Below are positions 53,228 through 61,605 of a DNA stretch of 64,000 nucleotides, in pieces. Where the stretch lies: positions 1 to 64,000 of the forward strand of contig NZ_JAULSC010000007.1 in NCBI RefSeq assembly GCF_030518195.1, given 5' to 3'. The stretch's first letter is position 1; every line of letters starts with the position of its first letter. The stretch comes from Nocardioides cremeus. GTDB lineage: Bacteria; Actinomycetota; Actinomycetes; Propionibacteriales; Nocardioidaceae. Both the position numbers and the translations under genes were made by a program. Under the pieces are notes generated by a model. It did not search any database. It was not told where the DNA came from and saw only the letters and a list, made by a program, of their open reading frames with translations.

Positions 53228-53572
53228 TCAGCCCTCGTCGCGCGCGACGGGGGTGAAGCCGTCCCAGCCCTCGGCGACGGCGACGACGTCGCAGGCCTCG
53301 ATGAGCACTGGCGCGCTGCCGATGATCACCGAGCCCGGCGCCTCGGCGGCGCCGGCGGTGAAGGTCTCCTGGAACGCCGCGCGCGCCTCGTCGGTGGCGA
53401 AGACGTAGCAGCCCTCGAACCACTCCCCCGCGCGCATCCGCCAGGTCTTGAACCGCAGGTCCGACATGCCGGTGAACTTGGCGTGCGAGGTGCCCTCGAC
53501 GTACGTCGCCAGCTCGGCCTCGACGCCCTGGGGCGCATCGGCCAGCGACCAGCGCACGGTCAGGCCCTTCAC
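53228..53572 (-). CDS. YdhR-like putative monooxygenase
   Basis: The GTG at 53572 overlaps the pepA stop by 4 nt and gives 114 residues. The fold pattern is ferredoxin-like dimeric alpha/beta barrel: LTVRWSLADAPQG, FTGMSDLRFKTWRMRAGEWFEGCYVFATDEARAAFQETF. This recalls the YdhR family of putative monooxygenases, whose substrates are unknown. Co-translation with pepA may be only genomic economy. Confidence 0.65.
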   Translation of the reverse strand: MKGLTVRWSLADAPQGVEAELATYVEGTSHAKFTGMSDLRFKTWRMRAGEWFEGCYVFATDEARAAFQETFTAGAAEAPGSVIIGSAPVLIEACDVVAVAEGWDGFTPVARDEG

Positions 53573-55179
53573 GAGCCGACCCCGGCCAGCGGGTCCTCGG
53601 AGCCCAGCCAGCTCAGCAGCGCGCGGGCCCCGAAGCCGGTCGGGCCGGCGCTCCACTCGTGCACGTCGACCGGCGAGTCGCCGACCGAGGCGACGTCGAG
53701 GTGGGCCCAGGGCACGTCGCCGCTGAAGTGGCGCAGGAAGAGGGCTGCGGTGATGGCGCCCGGGCCGCCGCCGGCGTTGTCGGCGTCGGCGACCTCGGAG
53801 GCGATCCGCTCCTCGTAGACGTCGGCCAGCGGCATCCGCCACAGCGTCTCGCCCGACGCCTCGCCGGCCACGGCGATGTGGCCGGCCAGCGCCTCGTCGT
53901 CGGCGAAGAAGCCGCCGGTGCGCAGCCCGAGGGCGACCTTCATCGCGCCGGTCAGGGTGGCGACGTCGACGATCGCGGCGGGGGCGAGCTGGGCGACGCC
54001 GTACGCGAGCGCGTCAGCCATCACCAGCCGGCCCTCGGCGTCGGTGTTGGTGACCTCGGAGGTGCGGCCGCCGTAGTGGCGCACCACGTCGCCCGGGCGC
54101 ATCGCGCTGCCGGAGACGGCGTTCTCGGCCGCGGCGACCAGGCCCACGACCCGCACCGGGCAGCCGACCTCGCGCAGCGCGGCCATGGTGGCGATGACCA
54201 CGGCGCCGCCGGTCATGTCGCGCTTCATGGTGGCCATGCCCTCGGCGGGCTTGATCGACAGGCCGCCGGTGTCGAAGGTGATGCCCTTGCCGACCAGCAC
54301 CACCGTCGGGGTCTTCTTGGTGGCGCGGGGCGGGGTGTAGTCGAGGCGGATCAGCCGCGGCGGGCTGGCCGAGGCCTGGCCGACGCCCAGGATGCCTCCA
54401 CAGCCCTCGGCGGCCAGGCGCTGCTCGTCCCACACCTCGACCTCGAGGCCGGCGCGGGCGGCGACCTCGACGGCCTGCGCGGCCAGCCAGGCGGGGTTCT
54501 TCAGGTTCGAGGGCACGGTGGCGAGCAGCCGCGACTGCCAACCGGCACCGGCGACGGCCAGCGCGCGCGCCAGGACCGCCCGGTTCTCCTCGGTGTCCTC
54601 GACGTCGCTGAGCACGGCGCGGCCCACGGGACGCTGGTCGGGCTCCTGGCCCGACCAGCGGAAGCCGAAGGAGCCGAGCACCAGCCCGACGACGAAGGCC
54701 TCCAGGCCAGCGGCCAGGCCTTCAGGCCCGGCCACGGCCGGCACCGAGGTCGCCACCGCCTCGCGGTTGCGCACCGCGCGGGCCAGCGCGGCCCCGGCGC
54801 GACGCAGGTCGACCGGGCGCTGCTGGCCCACCCCGACGAGCAGCACCCAGCGCAGGTCGGCGTTGTCGGGTCCGCCCAGCGGCACCGGCACCCGGGTGAC
54901 CTCGCCAGCCGCGCCGGTGGCCTCCTCGAGCTCCAGGATCGCGAGCAGGTCGAGCCCGAGCTGCTCGCACAGCTCGGCCGCCCCGGGCCCGAGCACCGGA
55001 CCGGTGCCACCAGAGGCGGCAGCGTCGGCGTCGTCGCCGTCGCCGCTCTCGGCCGGCAGGACGGGCACGGCCACCACGTCGACGCCGAGGACGGCGTACG
55101 GCCCGAGGTCGCTGAGCGCGACGTCGGGCGGGGCGACCTGGGGCGGCAGCTGGGGCTGGTCGGCGGTGGTCTCAGGCAT
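53569..55179 (-). CDS. pepA: Leucyl aminopeptidase (M17)
   Basis: The ATG at 55179 gives 536 residues. The N-terminal macro-like domain (1-190) contains an acidic Asp/Ala insertion (GDGDDADAAA). The catalytic M17 domain shows VLVGKGITFDTGGLSIKP (Lys and Asp metal ligands), GGAVVIATMAAL, and the family signature NTDAEGRLVMADAL. It is a cytosolic hexameric two-metal peptidase releasing N-terminal residues. Confidence 0.95.
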   Translation of the reverse strand: MPETTADQPQLPPQVAPPDVALSDLGPYAVLGVDVVAVPVLPAESGDGDDADAAASGGTGPVLGPGAAELCEQLGLDLLAILELEEATGAAGEVTRVPVPLGGPDNADLRWVLLVGVGQQRPVDLRRAGAALARAVRNREAVATSVPAVAGPEGLAAGLEAFVVGLVLGSFGFRWSGQEPDQRPVGRAVLSDVEDTEENRAVLARALAVAGAGWQSRLLATVPSNLKNPAWLAAQAVEVAARAGLEVEVWDEQRLAAEGCGGILGVGQASASPPRLIRLDYTPPRATKKTPTVVLVGKGITFDTGGLSIKPAEGMATMKRDMTGGAVVIATMAALREVGCPVRVVGLVAAAENAVSGSAMRPGDVVRHYGGRTSEVTNTDAEGRLVMADALAYGVAQLAPAAIVDVATLTGAMKVALGLRTGGFFADDEALAGHIAVAGEASGETLWRMPLADVYEERIASEVADADNAGGGPGAITAALFLRHFSGDVPWAHLDVASVGDSPVDVHEWSAGPTGFGARALLSWLGSEDPLAGVGS

Positions 55180-55199
55180 CGAGGACGACGACAGCCGGC

Positions 55200-55367
55200 T
55201 CAGCCGACGACGCCCTTGAGGGCGTCTCCGAGAGCGGTGGCCTCGTCGGCGTTGAGCTCCACGACGAGGCGGCCTCCACCTTCGAGCGGCACGCGCATCA
55301 CGATGCCGCGCCCTTCCTTGGTGACCTCCAGCGGACCGTCGCCCGTCCGCGGCTTCATCGCCGCCAT
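55200..55367 (-). CDS. DUF3117 protein
   Basis: The 55-residue protein MAAMKPRTGDGPLEVTKEGRG onwards matches the short, highly conserved actinobacterial DUF3117 family. The AGAGG sequence 6 nt before the ATG at 55367 sets the start. The second half (GGGRLVVELNADEATALGDAL) forms a strand-helix. No biochemical role is known to me. It lies 20 nt upstream of pepA on the same strand and may share its transcript. Confidence 0.9.
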   Translation of the reverse strand: MAAMKPRTGDGPLEVTKEGRGIVMRVPLEGGGRLVVELNADEATALGDALKGVVG

Positions 55368-55544
55368 CCGGCACCTCTTCCATTCGTGCGTGCAGGGGTG
55401 CGCACCCGAGGACCCGGGACACGCTTGGTCTCTAGTATCCCCCATCGCCCTGGTGATCGGCACCACAGGGTTGCCCTGCGCGATCTCGGCGGCCCCGGCG
55501 CGGGGTGGGCGCCGGGCGGGCGCGGCGTCGGGCAGACTCGCCCC

Positions 55545-56351
55545 ATGACCTCCGAGAGCGCCCCCACGACCGTCCTGCTCGACGTCACCGCCGGCGTCGC
55601 GACGATCACCCTGAACCGCCCCGAGGCGATGAACAGCCTCGACAACGCGACCAAGGTGCAGCTGCTGGGTGCGCTGCGTGAGGTGGCCGACGACAGCGCC
55701 GTGCGCTGCGTGGTGATCACCGGGTCGGGGCGCGCCTTCTGCACCGGCCAGGACCTCAAGGAGCACATCTCGCTGCTCGAGAGCGGCGGCAGCGACGCCC
55801 TCTTCAGCACCGTCGACGAGCACTACAACCCGATCGTCACCGCCATCGCGGAGATGGACAAGCCGGTCGTGGCGGCCGTGAACGGGGTCGCCGCGGGCGC
55901 CGGGGCCAGCATCGCGATGGCCTGCGACCTGCGCGTGGTCGCCGAGGGCGCCGGCTTCAACCTGGCCTTCGCCGGGGTCGCGCTGTCGTGCGACACCGGC
56001 GCCTCGATCCACCTGCCCCAGCTGGTCGGGCGGGCCAAGGCGATGGAGCTGCTCTACTTCCCGCGCACGGTGCCGGCCCAGGAGGCCCTCGAGCTCGGGC
56101 TGGCCACCGCGGTGGTGCCGGTCGAGGACTTCGACACCGAGATCGACGCACTGGCCACCCGCCTGGCGGCCGGACCCACGGTGGCCTTCGGGGCGATGCG
56201 CCGCTCGGTGGCCTTCGCCGCCCACCACGACTTCGCCGAGGCGCTCGCCTTCGAGAGCGAGCAGATGACCCGCACCGGCTCGACGCACGACCACCGCGCC
56301 GCCGTCGAGGCGTTCGTGGCCAAGCAGCGCCCGCAGTTCGAGGGTCGCTGA
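55545..56351 (+). CDS. Enoyl-CoA hydratase/isomerase family protein
   Basis: The 268-residue crotonase-fold protein has ITLNRPEAMNSLD, GSGRAFCTGQDLKEH (oxyanion loop), GVAAGAGASIAMACD and the glycine-rich FNLAFAGVALSCDTGAS. In this last segment the usual catalytic Glu position in enoyl-CoA hydratases is not conserved (Ser/Cys/Asp present), so it may be an isomerase or other crotonase rather than a classic hydratase. It acts in fatty-acid or aromatic-acid CoA degradation. A CAGACT six nt before the ATG is a possible leaderless -10. Confidence 0.9.
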   Translation: MTSESAPTTVLLDVTAGVATITLNRPEAMNSLDNATKVQLLGALREVADDSAVRCVVITGSGRAFCTGQDLKEHISLLESGGSDALFSTVDEHYNPIVTAIAEMDKPVVAAVNGVAAGAGASIAMACDLRVVAEGAGFNLAFAGVALSCDTGASIHLPQLVGRAKAMELLYFPRTVPAQEALELGLATAVVPVEDFDTEIDALATRLAAGPTVAFGAMRRSVAFAAHHDFAEALAFESEQMTRTGSTHDHRAAVEAFVAKQRPQFEGR

Positions 56352-56366
56352 CCAGGCCTGACCGGC

Positions 56367-56792
56367 CTAGACCACGGCCGACCAGTAGGCCCAGGTGAAG
56401 ACCGCCACGCCGACGACCATGCCGCCGTGGGCGAGCACCGAGAGCCCCGGCCCGGTCGACCAGGTGTCCTCGGTGCCGGCCTGCGCGTGCCTGCCCTTCG
56501 AGGGCAGCCAGCGCGCGAGGATCAGCAGGCCGACCAGCGCCACCACCCACCACAGGCCCAGCGCGACGACGCCGAGCAGCGAGCCACCCAGCGCCGAGTC
56601 GGCGGGCGCGACGAGGAAGACCAGCCAGAGCACCAGCGCCAGCGCGCCGGCGCCGGTGTGCACCGCGAGCCAGCGTCGTCCCACGTCGAGACGGCGCGCG
56701 GCGCCGTCGGCGCGACCGAGACGGACACGGGTGAGCACGACCACCACCGCCGCGAGGGCGGTGAGCACGTAGACGACGACCTGGGAGGACAC
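56367..56792 (-). CDS. Four-helix membrane protein, unknown function
   Basis: The GTG at 56792 gives 141 residues with hydrophobic helices at about 4-22, 43-62, 68-92 and 115-138, in a pattern resembling short cytochrome b561-like or DUF-type membrane proteins. One His sits in helix 2 (LAVHTGAG) and one in helix 4 (LAHGGMV), which could ligate heme, but that is speculative. It is convergent with the crotonase gene. Confidence 0.65.
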   Translation of the reverse strand: MSSQVVVYVLTALAAVVVVLTRVRLGRADGAARRLDVGRRWLAVHTGAGALALVLWLVFLVAPADSALGGSLLGVVALGLWWVVALVGLLILARWLPSKGRHAQAGTEDTWSTGPGLSVLAHGGMVVGVAVFTWAYWSAVV

Positions 56793-56807
56793 CCGCGTGA
56801 GTGTGCC

Positions 56808-57095
56808 CTACGGCTCGTGGCGCGCGCCACGTTCCCCGTCAGCCCCAGGAGCCCCGTCGGCCTCCAGCTGGGCGGCCAGCCGGTCGAGCAGCGCGTCGAC
56901 CTCCGACATCCGGTAGCCGCGGAAGGCCAGCGAGAACCGGACCCGGCGCAGGTCGTCGCCCACGATCCGGCCGGCGGGCACGCTCACGTCGGGCCGGTCG
57001 TCGTACTCGGGGGCCAGCGGGGTGCCGCGGCCGGCGGCGACCATCGCGATGGCCCCCAGCACCAGGACCAGCAGGATCGCGAAGAACCACATCAT
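56808..57095 (-). CDS. Short DivIVA-domain membrane protein
   Basis: The 95 residues from the ATG at 57095 (4-nt overlap with the LOG gene, GAGGAGGAC upstream) start with one transmembrane helix (MMWFFAILLVLVLGAIAMVAA). A DivIVA-like segment follows: VRFSLAFRGYRMSEVDALLDRLAAQLEA. The family marks curved membrane or septal regions; this is the short actinobacterial form without a long coiled coil. Confidence 0.82.
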   Translation of the reverse strand: MMWFFAILLVLVLGAIAMVAAGRGTPLAPEYDDRPDVSVPAGRIVGDDLRRVRFSLAFRGYRMSEVDALLDRLAAQLEADGAPGADGERGARHEP

Positions 57096-57841
57096 CGCGG
57101 CGGGTCCTCCTCGGCACCGCGGTGCTGCACGGCCGCCACGTGACGCACCGCCTCCTCGACGTCGTCGGTGAGGTGGATCAGGTCGAGGTCGGCCGGCGAG
57201 ATCTTGCCGTCGGCCAGCACCGTGTCGCGCATCCAGTCCAGCAGCCCGCTCCAGTAGTCGACGCCGACCAGCACGATCGGGAAGCGGGTGACCTTCTTGG
57301 TCTGCACCAGCGTGATCGCCTCGAAGAGCTCGTCGAGGGTGCCGACGCCGCCGGGCAGCACCACGAAGCCCTGCGAGTACTTCACGAACATGGTCTTGCG
57401 CACGAAGAAGTAGCGGAAGTTGATCCCGACGTCGACCCACTCGTTGAGACCGGCCTCGAAGGGCAGCTCGATGCCGAGCCCGACGCTGGTGCCGCCCGCG
57501 TCGCAGGCACCCTTGTTGGCCGCCTCCATCGCTCCCGGCCCGCCGCCGGTGATCACCGCGTAGCCGGCCTCGACCAGGAGACGGCCCAGCTGCTCGCCCT
57601 GCGCGTACGACGGGTGCTCGCGCGGGGTGCGCGCGGAGCCGAAGACGGCGATCGCGGGCCCCAGCTCGGCCAGGGCGCCGAAGCCCTCGACGAACTCGGC
57701 CTGGATCCTCATCACCCGCCACGGGTCGGTGTGCACCCAGTCGGCACCGCCGGGCGAGTCGAGCAGGCGCTGGTCGGTGGTCGTGGCCTCCTCGGCGCGG
57801 GTGAAGACCGGGCCCTTGAAGCGACCGCGCAGCCGCGACAC
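57092..57841 (-). CDS. LOG-family nucleotide phosphoribohydrolase (TIGR00730)
   Basis: The 249-residue Rossmann-type protein has the hallmark VVLPGGVGTLDELFEA and AVFGSART near the N-terminus, and YAVITGGGPGAMEAANKGA. Members release adenine-type bases from nucleoside monophosphates. The GTG at 57841 is one base after the dapE stop and the end overlaps the DivIVA-like gene, so dapE, LOG and DivIVA-like form a tight operon. Confidence 0.92.
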   Translation of the reverse strand: MSRLRGRFKGPVFTRAEEATTTDQRLLDSPGGADWVHTDPWRVMRIQAEFVEGFGALAELGPAIAVFGSARTPREHPSYAQGEQLGRLLVEAGYAVITGGGPGAMEAANKGACDAGGTSVGLGIELPFEAGLNEWVDVGINFRYFFVRKTMFVKYSQGFVVLPGGVGTLDELFEAITLVQTKKVTRFPIVLVGVDYWSGLLDWMRDTVLADGKISPADLDLIHLTDDVEEAVRHVAAVQHRGAEEDPPR

Positions 57842-57842
57842 C

Positions 57843-58982
57843 TCAGGCCCCCGCCCGCTCGGCGTCGCCCGTGGCGCCGGTCAGCCACGAGTGCAGGGCC
57901 CGCTCGCAGTGCTCGATCTCGGCGACCGGCACGTGCTCGTCGGCCTTGTGCGCGAAGAGCGGGTCGCCGGGGCCGTAGTTGACCGCGGGCACGCCGAGCG
58001 CGGTGAAGCGGGCCACGTCGGTCCAGCCGAACTTGGGGGCGACCCCGCCGCCGACCGCCGCGACGAACTCCTTGGCCGCGGGCCGGTCGAGCCCGGGCAT
58101 CGCGGCAGCGCCGAGGTCGGTGAGCGTGACGTCGTAGCCCTCGAAGAAGTCGTGCACGAAGGCCTGCGCGTCGTCGGTGGAGCGGTCGGGGGCGAAGCGG
58201 AAGTTGACCTCGACGACGCACTCGTCGGGCACCACGTTGCCGGCGACGCCGCCGCGGATCGCGACCGCGTTGAGGCCCTCGTGGTACTCCAGGCCGTCGA
58301 TCACCGGGCGCCGCGCCTCGTAGGCGTTGAGGCGGGCGAGGATGTCGGCGGCGCCGTGGATGGCGTTGACGCCCTTCCAGGAGCGCGCCGAGTGGGCCCG
58401 CTCGCCGGTGGTGCGCACGTCGACGCGCAGGGTGCCCTGGCAGCCGGCCTCGACGCCGGCGTTGGAGGGCTCCATCAGGATCGCGAAGTCGGCCTCGAGC
58501 AGGTCGGGTCGCTGCTCGGCGACCATCTTGAGCCCGTTGTGCTCCTCCTCGATCTCCTCGGCCTCGTAGAGCACGAAGGTCACGTCGCGCACCGGCTCGG
58601 GCACCGTGGCGGCCAGCCGCAGGATGACCGCGTCGCCGCCCTTCATGTCGCAGGTGCCCAGCCCGTGCAGGATCCCTGCCTCCTCGTCGAGGCGGCTGGG
58701 GAAGTTGCCGTTGACCGGCACCGTGTCGAGGTGGCCCGCGAGCACCACCCGCTCGGCGCGGCCCAGGTCGGTGCGCGCCACCACGGTGTTGCCCAGCCGC
58801 GTCACGGTGAGGTGGCCCAGCGCCTCCAGCGCCGTCTGCACCGCGTCGGCGATGCGCTGCTCGTCGCGACTGACCGACTCGATGTCGCACAGCTGGCGGG
58901 TCAGCGTCACCACGTCGGCGCCGAGGTCGAGGGCGACCGGGCCGCTCGTCGTACCGGCCGGGCTGGTCTGGGGGCTGGTCAT
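57843..58982 (-). CDS. dapE: Succinyl-diaminopimelate desuccinylase
   Basis: 379 residues from the ATG at 58982 (an ATG at 58991 adds three). The M20 di-zinc peptidase fold is clear: LAGHLDTVPVNG, GLGTCDMKGGDAV, EAEEIEEEHNG with the general-base Glu, and VNYGPGDPLFAHKADEHVP. It removes succinate from N-succinyl-LL-diaminopimelate in lysine and peptidoglycan precursor synthesis. Confidence 0.94.
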   Translation of the reverse strand: MTSPQTSPAGTTSGPVALDLGADVVTLTRQLCDIESVSRDEQRIADAVQTALEALGHLTVTRLGNTVVARTDLGRAERVVLAGHLDTVPVNGNFPSRLDEEAGILHGLGTCDMKGGDAVILRLAATVPEPVRDVTFVLYEAEEIEEEHNGLKMVAEQRPDLLEADFAILMEPSNAGVEAGCQGTLRVDVRTTGERAHSARSWKGVNAIHGAADILARLNAYEARRPVIDGLEYHEGLNAVAIRGGVAGNVVPDECVVEVNFRFAPDRSTDDAQAFVHDFFEGYDVTLTDLGAAAMPGLDRPAAKEFVAAVGGGVAPKFGWTDVARFTALGVPAVNYGPGDPLFAHKADEHVPVAEIEHCERALHSWLTGATGDAERAGA

Positions 58983-59065
58983 GGCGCCCATCCAACCAGC
59001 CGCTCCCCCGCCCCGGGTGGGGTGCGCGCCGCCGGCCCCGAAGGTTCATCCCACTGTCCCAGAAC

Positions 59066-59079
59066 TGCAACACGTTCTA
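59066..59079. promoter_or_regulatory. KstR-like operator TGCAACACGTTCTA
   Basis: The 14-mer fits TnnAACnnGTTnnA, the motif bound by KstR, the TetR repressor of sterol catabolism in mycobacteria and rhodococci, and the flanking AGAAC/GTTCT arms extend the symmetry. It overlaps the -10 at 59078-59083, an ideal place for repression. Whether a KstR protein is present in this genome is not visible here. Confidence 0.6.
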
Positions 59080-59083
59080 GTGT
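59078..59083 (+). promoter_or_regulatory. -10 element, leaderless start of the F420-type oxidoreductase
   Basis: TAGTGT ends 7 nt before the ATG at 59091. The region around 59055 (TGTCCC) is the only -35 candidate at 17 bp. Confidence 0.45.
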
Positions 59084-59090
59084 GAGCCGC

Positions 59091-59936
59091 ATGCGCAACG
59101 GCCTCGTCCTGTTCACCTCCGACCGCGGCATCACCCCGGCGGCCCTGGCGAGCGCCGCGGAGGAGCGTGGCTTCGACACCTTCTACGTGCCCGAGCACAC
59201 CCACATCCCCGTACGCCGCGACGCGGCGCACCCGGGCACCGGCGACGAGACGCTGCCCGACGACCGCTACACCCGCACCCTCGACCCGTGGATCTCGCTG
59301 GCCACCGCGGCGGCGGTCACCAGCCGGATCCGGCTCTCGACCGCGGTGGCGCTGCCGGTGGAGTCCGACCCGATCACCCTGGCCAAGCAGGTCGCCACCC
59401 TCGACCACCTCTCCGGCGGCCGGGTCGAGATCGGCGCGGGCTTCGGCTGGAACACCGACGAGCTGGCCGACCACGGCGTGCCGGCCGACCGGCGCCGCAC
59501 CGTGCTCAAGGAGTACGTCGAGGCGATGCGCGCGCTGTGGACGCAGGAGGAGGCGGCCTACGACGGCGAGTTCGTCGCCTTCGGCCCCAGCTGGGCATGG
59601 CCCAAGCCGGCGCGCCACGTGCCGCTGGTGATCGGCGCGGGCGCGGGACCCAAGACGTTCGCCTGGATCGCCCGCCACGCCGACGGCTGGATGACCACCC
59701 CGCAGCAGCGCGACATCACCGACCAGATCGGCGCGCTGCAGCGGGCCTGGGCCGCCGCGGGCCGCGAGGGCCGGCCCGACGTACGGGTCCTGATCGCCTC
59801 CAGGCCCGATCCCGACGACCTGGCCGCGTGGGCCGAGGCGGGCGCGACCGAGCTGATCTGGGGGGTGCCCGACAAGGAGCCCGGCGAGGTGCTGGCCAGC
59901 CTCGACCGGCTCGCCGCGCGCCTGGGCCTGGGCTGA
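59091..59936 (+). CDS. LLM-class F420-dependent oxidoreductase (Rv2161c type)
   Basis: This 281-residue luciferase-like TIM barrel has GFDTFYVPEHTHIPV, ATAAAVTSRIRLSTAVALPVESDP, LSGGRVEIGAGFGWNTDEL and VIGAGAGPKTFAWIARHADGW. This matches the actinobacterial F420-dependent subfamily related to Rv2161c. The KstR-like site over its promoter suggests that it serves steroid or sterol side-chain metabolism; the actual substrate is unknown. Confidence 0.9.
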   Translation: MRNGLVLFTSDRGITPAALASAAEERGFDTFYVPEHTHIPVRRDAAHPGTGDETLPDDRYTRTLDPWISLATAAAVTSRIRLSTAVALPVESDPITLAKQVATLDHLSGGRVEIGAGFGWNTDELADHGVPADRRRTVLKEYVEAMRALWTQEEAAYDGEFVAFGPSWAWPKPARHVPLVIGAGAGPKTFAWIARHADGWMTTPQQRDITDQIGALQRAWAAAGREGRPDVRVLIASRPDPDDLAAWAEAGATELIWGVPDKEPGEVLASLDRLAARLGLG

Positions 59937-60029
59937 CTCCCGGAGTGACCAGGGGCGAACCCCCCTTCTGAGGGAGTGCCCTCGTGCGGCGACGGGCCTA
60001 GCGTGGACGGACCGGCGAAGGAGCCGTCC

Positions 60030-61085
60030 ATGACCATCAGCACCGACCTGGCCCAGCGCACCGTCGACGGCGTACGCCGCTTCTGCGACGCAGCCGGTGT
60101 CGAGACCGACCTGCTGGCGGGGGTGGCGGCGCGGGTCAAGCCGGTGGTCGGCTGGGACACCGGCGTCCTCTTCGCCACCGACCCGGCCACCACGCTGTTC
60201 ACCGACGCCTGCGTCGACGGCTTCGACGTCGACACCTGCGCCCCGTGGTTCCACCACGAGATCAACGTCGACGACGTCAACCTCTTCCGCGACCTGGCCG
60301 GCAGCGGCAGCGTCGCGCTGCTCTCGCGCTCCTGCGCCGACCCGGTGGCCGACAGCGCCCGGCACCGCGAGGTGATGCGTCCGCTGGGCCTCGACGCCGA
60401 GGTCCGCCTGACCGCCGACGACGCCAGCGGCACCTGGGGCGCCATCGAGCTGCACCGCGAGCGCGGCGCGCGCGACTTCGGCGACGACGAGCTCGCGCTG
60501 CTGGCCGCGCTCGGGCCGGTGGTCGCCCGCGGGATCCGCCGCCAGGCGCTGGCGCGGGCCTGCCTCGAGGGCGCGGGGGTCAGCACCCCGGGGCTGGTGC
60601 ACCTGACGCGCGACGGCGAGGTGCGTCCGGGCACCGAGGCCGGCGCGGCCTGGCTCGAGCTGCTGGCCCCCGGCCAGGAGCAGGACGTGCACTCCGCGCT
60701 GCTCACGATGACGGCGCTGCTGCGCGGCCCCGGCGACGTCACCAGCCTGCGGGCCCGCACCGCCGACGGGCGCTGGGTGACTCTGCACGCCTCCCGTGCC
60801 TGGGGCAGCGACGACGCGGTGGTGATCGTCGAGCCGGCGGGCCCCGCCGACGTCGCCGACCTGCTGGCCCGCGCCCACGGCCTGAGCCCCCGCGAGCGCG
60901 AGGTCGCGCTGGGCCTGGCCCGCGGCGAGTCGACCGCGACGCTCGCCCAGCGCCTCGGCGTCTCGCCGCACACCGTGCGCGACCACCTCAAGAGCGTCTT
61001 CCGCAAGACCGGCACGACCAGCCGCACCGAGCTCGTCTCCCACCTGTTCTCGCAGTGGTACGCCGAGCGCCTCTTCCATCCCTGA
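60030..61085 (+). CDS. LuxR-type transcriptional regulator
   Basis: GAAGGAG with a 6-nt spacer precedes the ATG at 60030. The 351 residues include an N-terminal GAF-like sensory region (about 10-190, with a central RLTADDASGTWGAIELHR) and a C-terminal LuxR helix-turn-helix (about 288-340: LSPREREVALGLARGESTATLAQRLGVSPHTVRDHL). It sits 14 nt before a cupin gene and is presumably co-transcribed with it. Confidence 0.9.
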   Translation: MTISTDLAQRTVDGVRRFCDAAGVETDLLAGVAARVKPVVGWDTGVLFATDPATTLFTDACVDGFDVDTCAPWFHHEINVDDVNLFRDLAGSGSVALLSRSCADPVADSARHREVMRPLGLDAEVRLTADDASGTWGAIELHRERGARDFGDDELALLAALGPVVARGIRRQALARACLEGAGVSTPGLVHLTRDGEVRPGTEAGAAWLELLAPGQEQDVHSALLTMTALLRGPGDVTSLRARTADGRWVTLHASRAWGSDDAVVIVEPAGPADVADLLARAHGLSPREREVALGLARGESTATLAQRLGVSPHTVRDHLKSVFRKTGTTSRTELVSHLFSQWYAERLFHP

Positions 61086-61099
61086 GCAAGGAGCACCCG

Positions 61100-61585
61100 A
61101 TGACCCTGCAGACCCCGTCGATCCTCGGCCCCACCGAGGGCGAGCACTGGCACTTCCTCAACGGCCTGATGTCCATCAAGGCAGACGGCGCCCAGACCGA
61201 CGGCGCGATGACCGCCCTGGTCTTCGAGGGCCGGCGCGGCTTCGGGCCGCCGCTGCACAGCCACGACATCGAGGAGGAGCTCTTCCACGTCCTCGAGGGC
61301 GAGATCCGGTTCACCACCGGCGACATCAGCGAGGTGGTCGGCGAGGGCGGCACGGTGTTCCTGCCCAAGCAGCGCCCGCACCAGTTCCAGGTGCTCTCAG
61401 CCACGGCGAAGATGTTCCAGGTGACCACGCCCGCACAGTTCGGTGACTTCGTGCGCAAGCTCGGCACCCCGGCCGAGAGCGCCACGGTCCCCGAGCCGAC
61501 CGAGGTCGACGGGGCCCGGGTGGCCGAGATCTGCGCCCAGTTCCAGATCCAGGTGCTGGGCCCGCCCCCGCCGCCGCTCGACTGA
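61100..61585 (+). CDS. Cupin-domain protein
   Basis: AAGGAG lies 7 nt before the ATG at 61100. The 161 residues form a single cupin: the metal motif 1 is LHSHDIEEELFHVLEGE (two His, Glu and a further His) and motif 2 lies around LPKQRPHQFQV. It may be a dioxygenase or a small-molecule-binding protein acting with the LuxR regulator encoded just upstream. The C-terminus is Pro-rich. The gene is convergent with ileS, 20 bp apart. Confidence 0.88.
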   Translation: MTLQTPSILGPTEGEHWHFLNGLMSIKADGAQTDGAMTALVFEGRRGFGPPLHSHDIEEELFHVLEGEIRFTTGDISEVVGEGGTVFLPKQRPHQFQVLSATAKMFQVTTPAQFGDFVRKLGTPAESATVPEPTEVDGARVAEICAQFQIQVLGPPPPPLD

Positions 61586-61605
61586 GCGGCGACGGGGGCG
61601 AGCGC

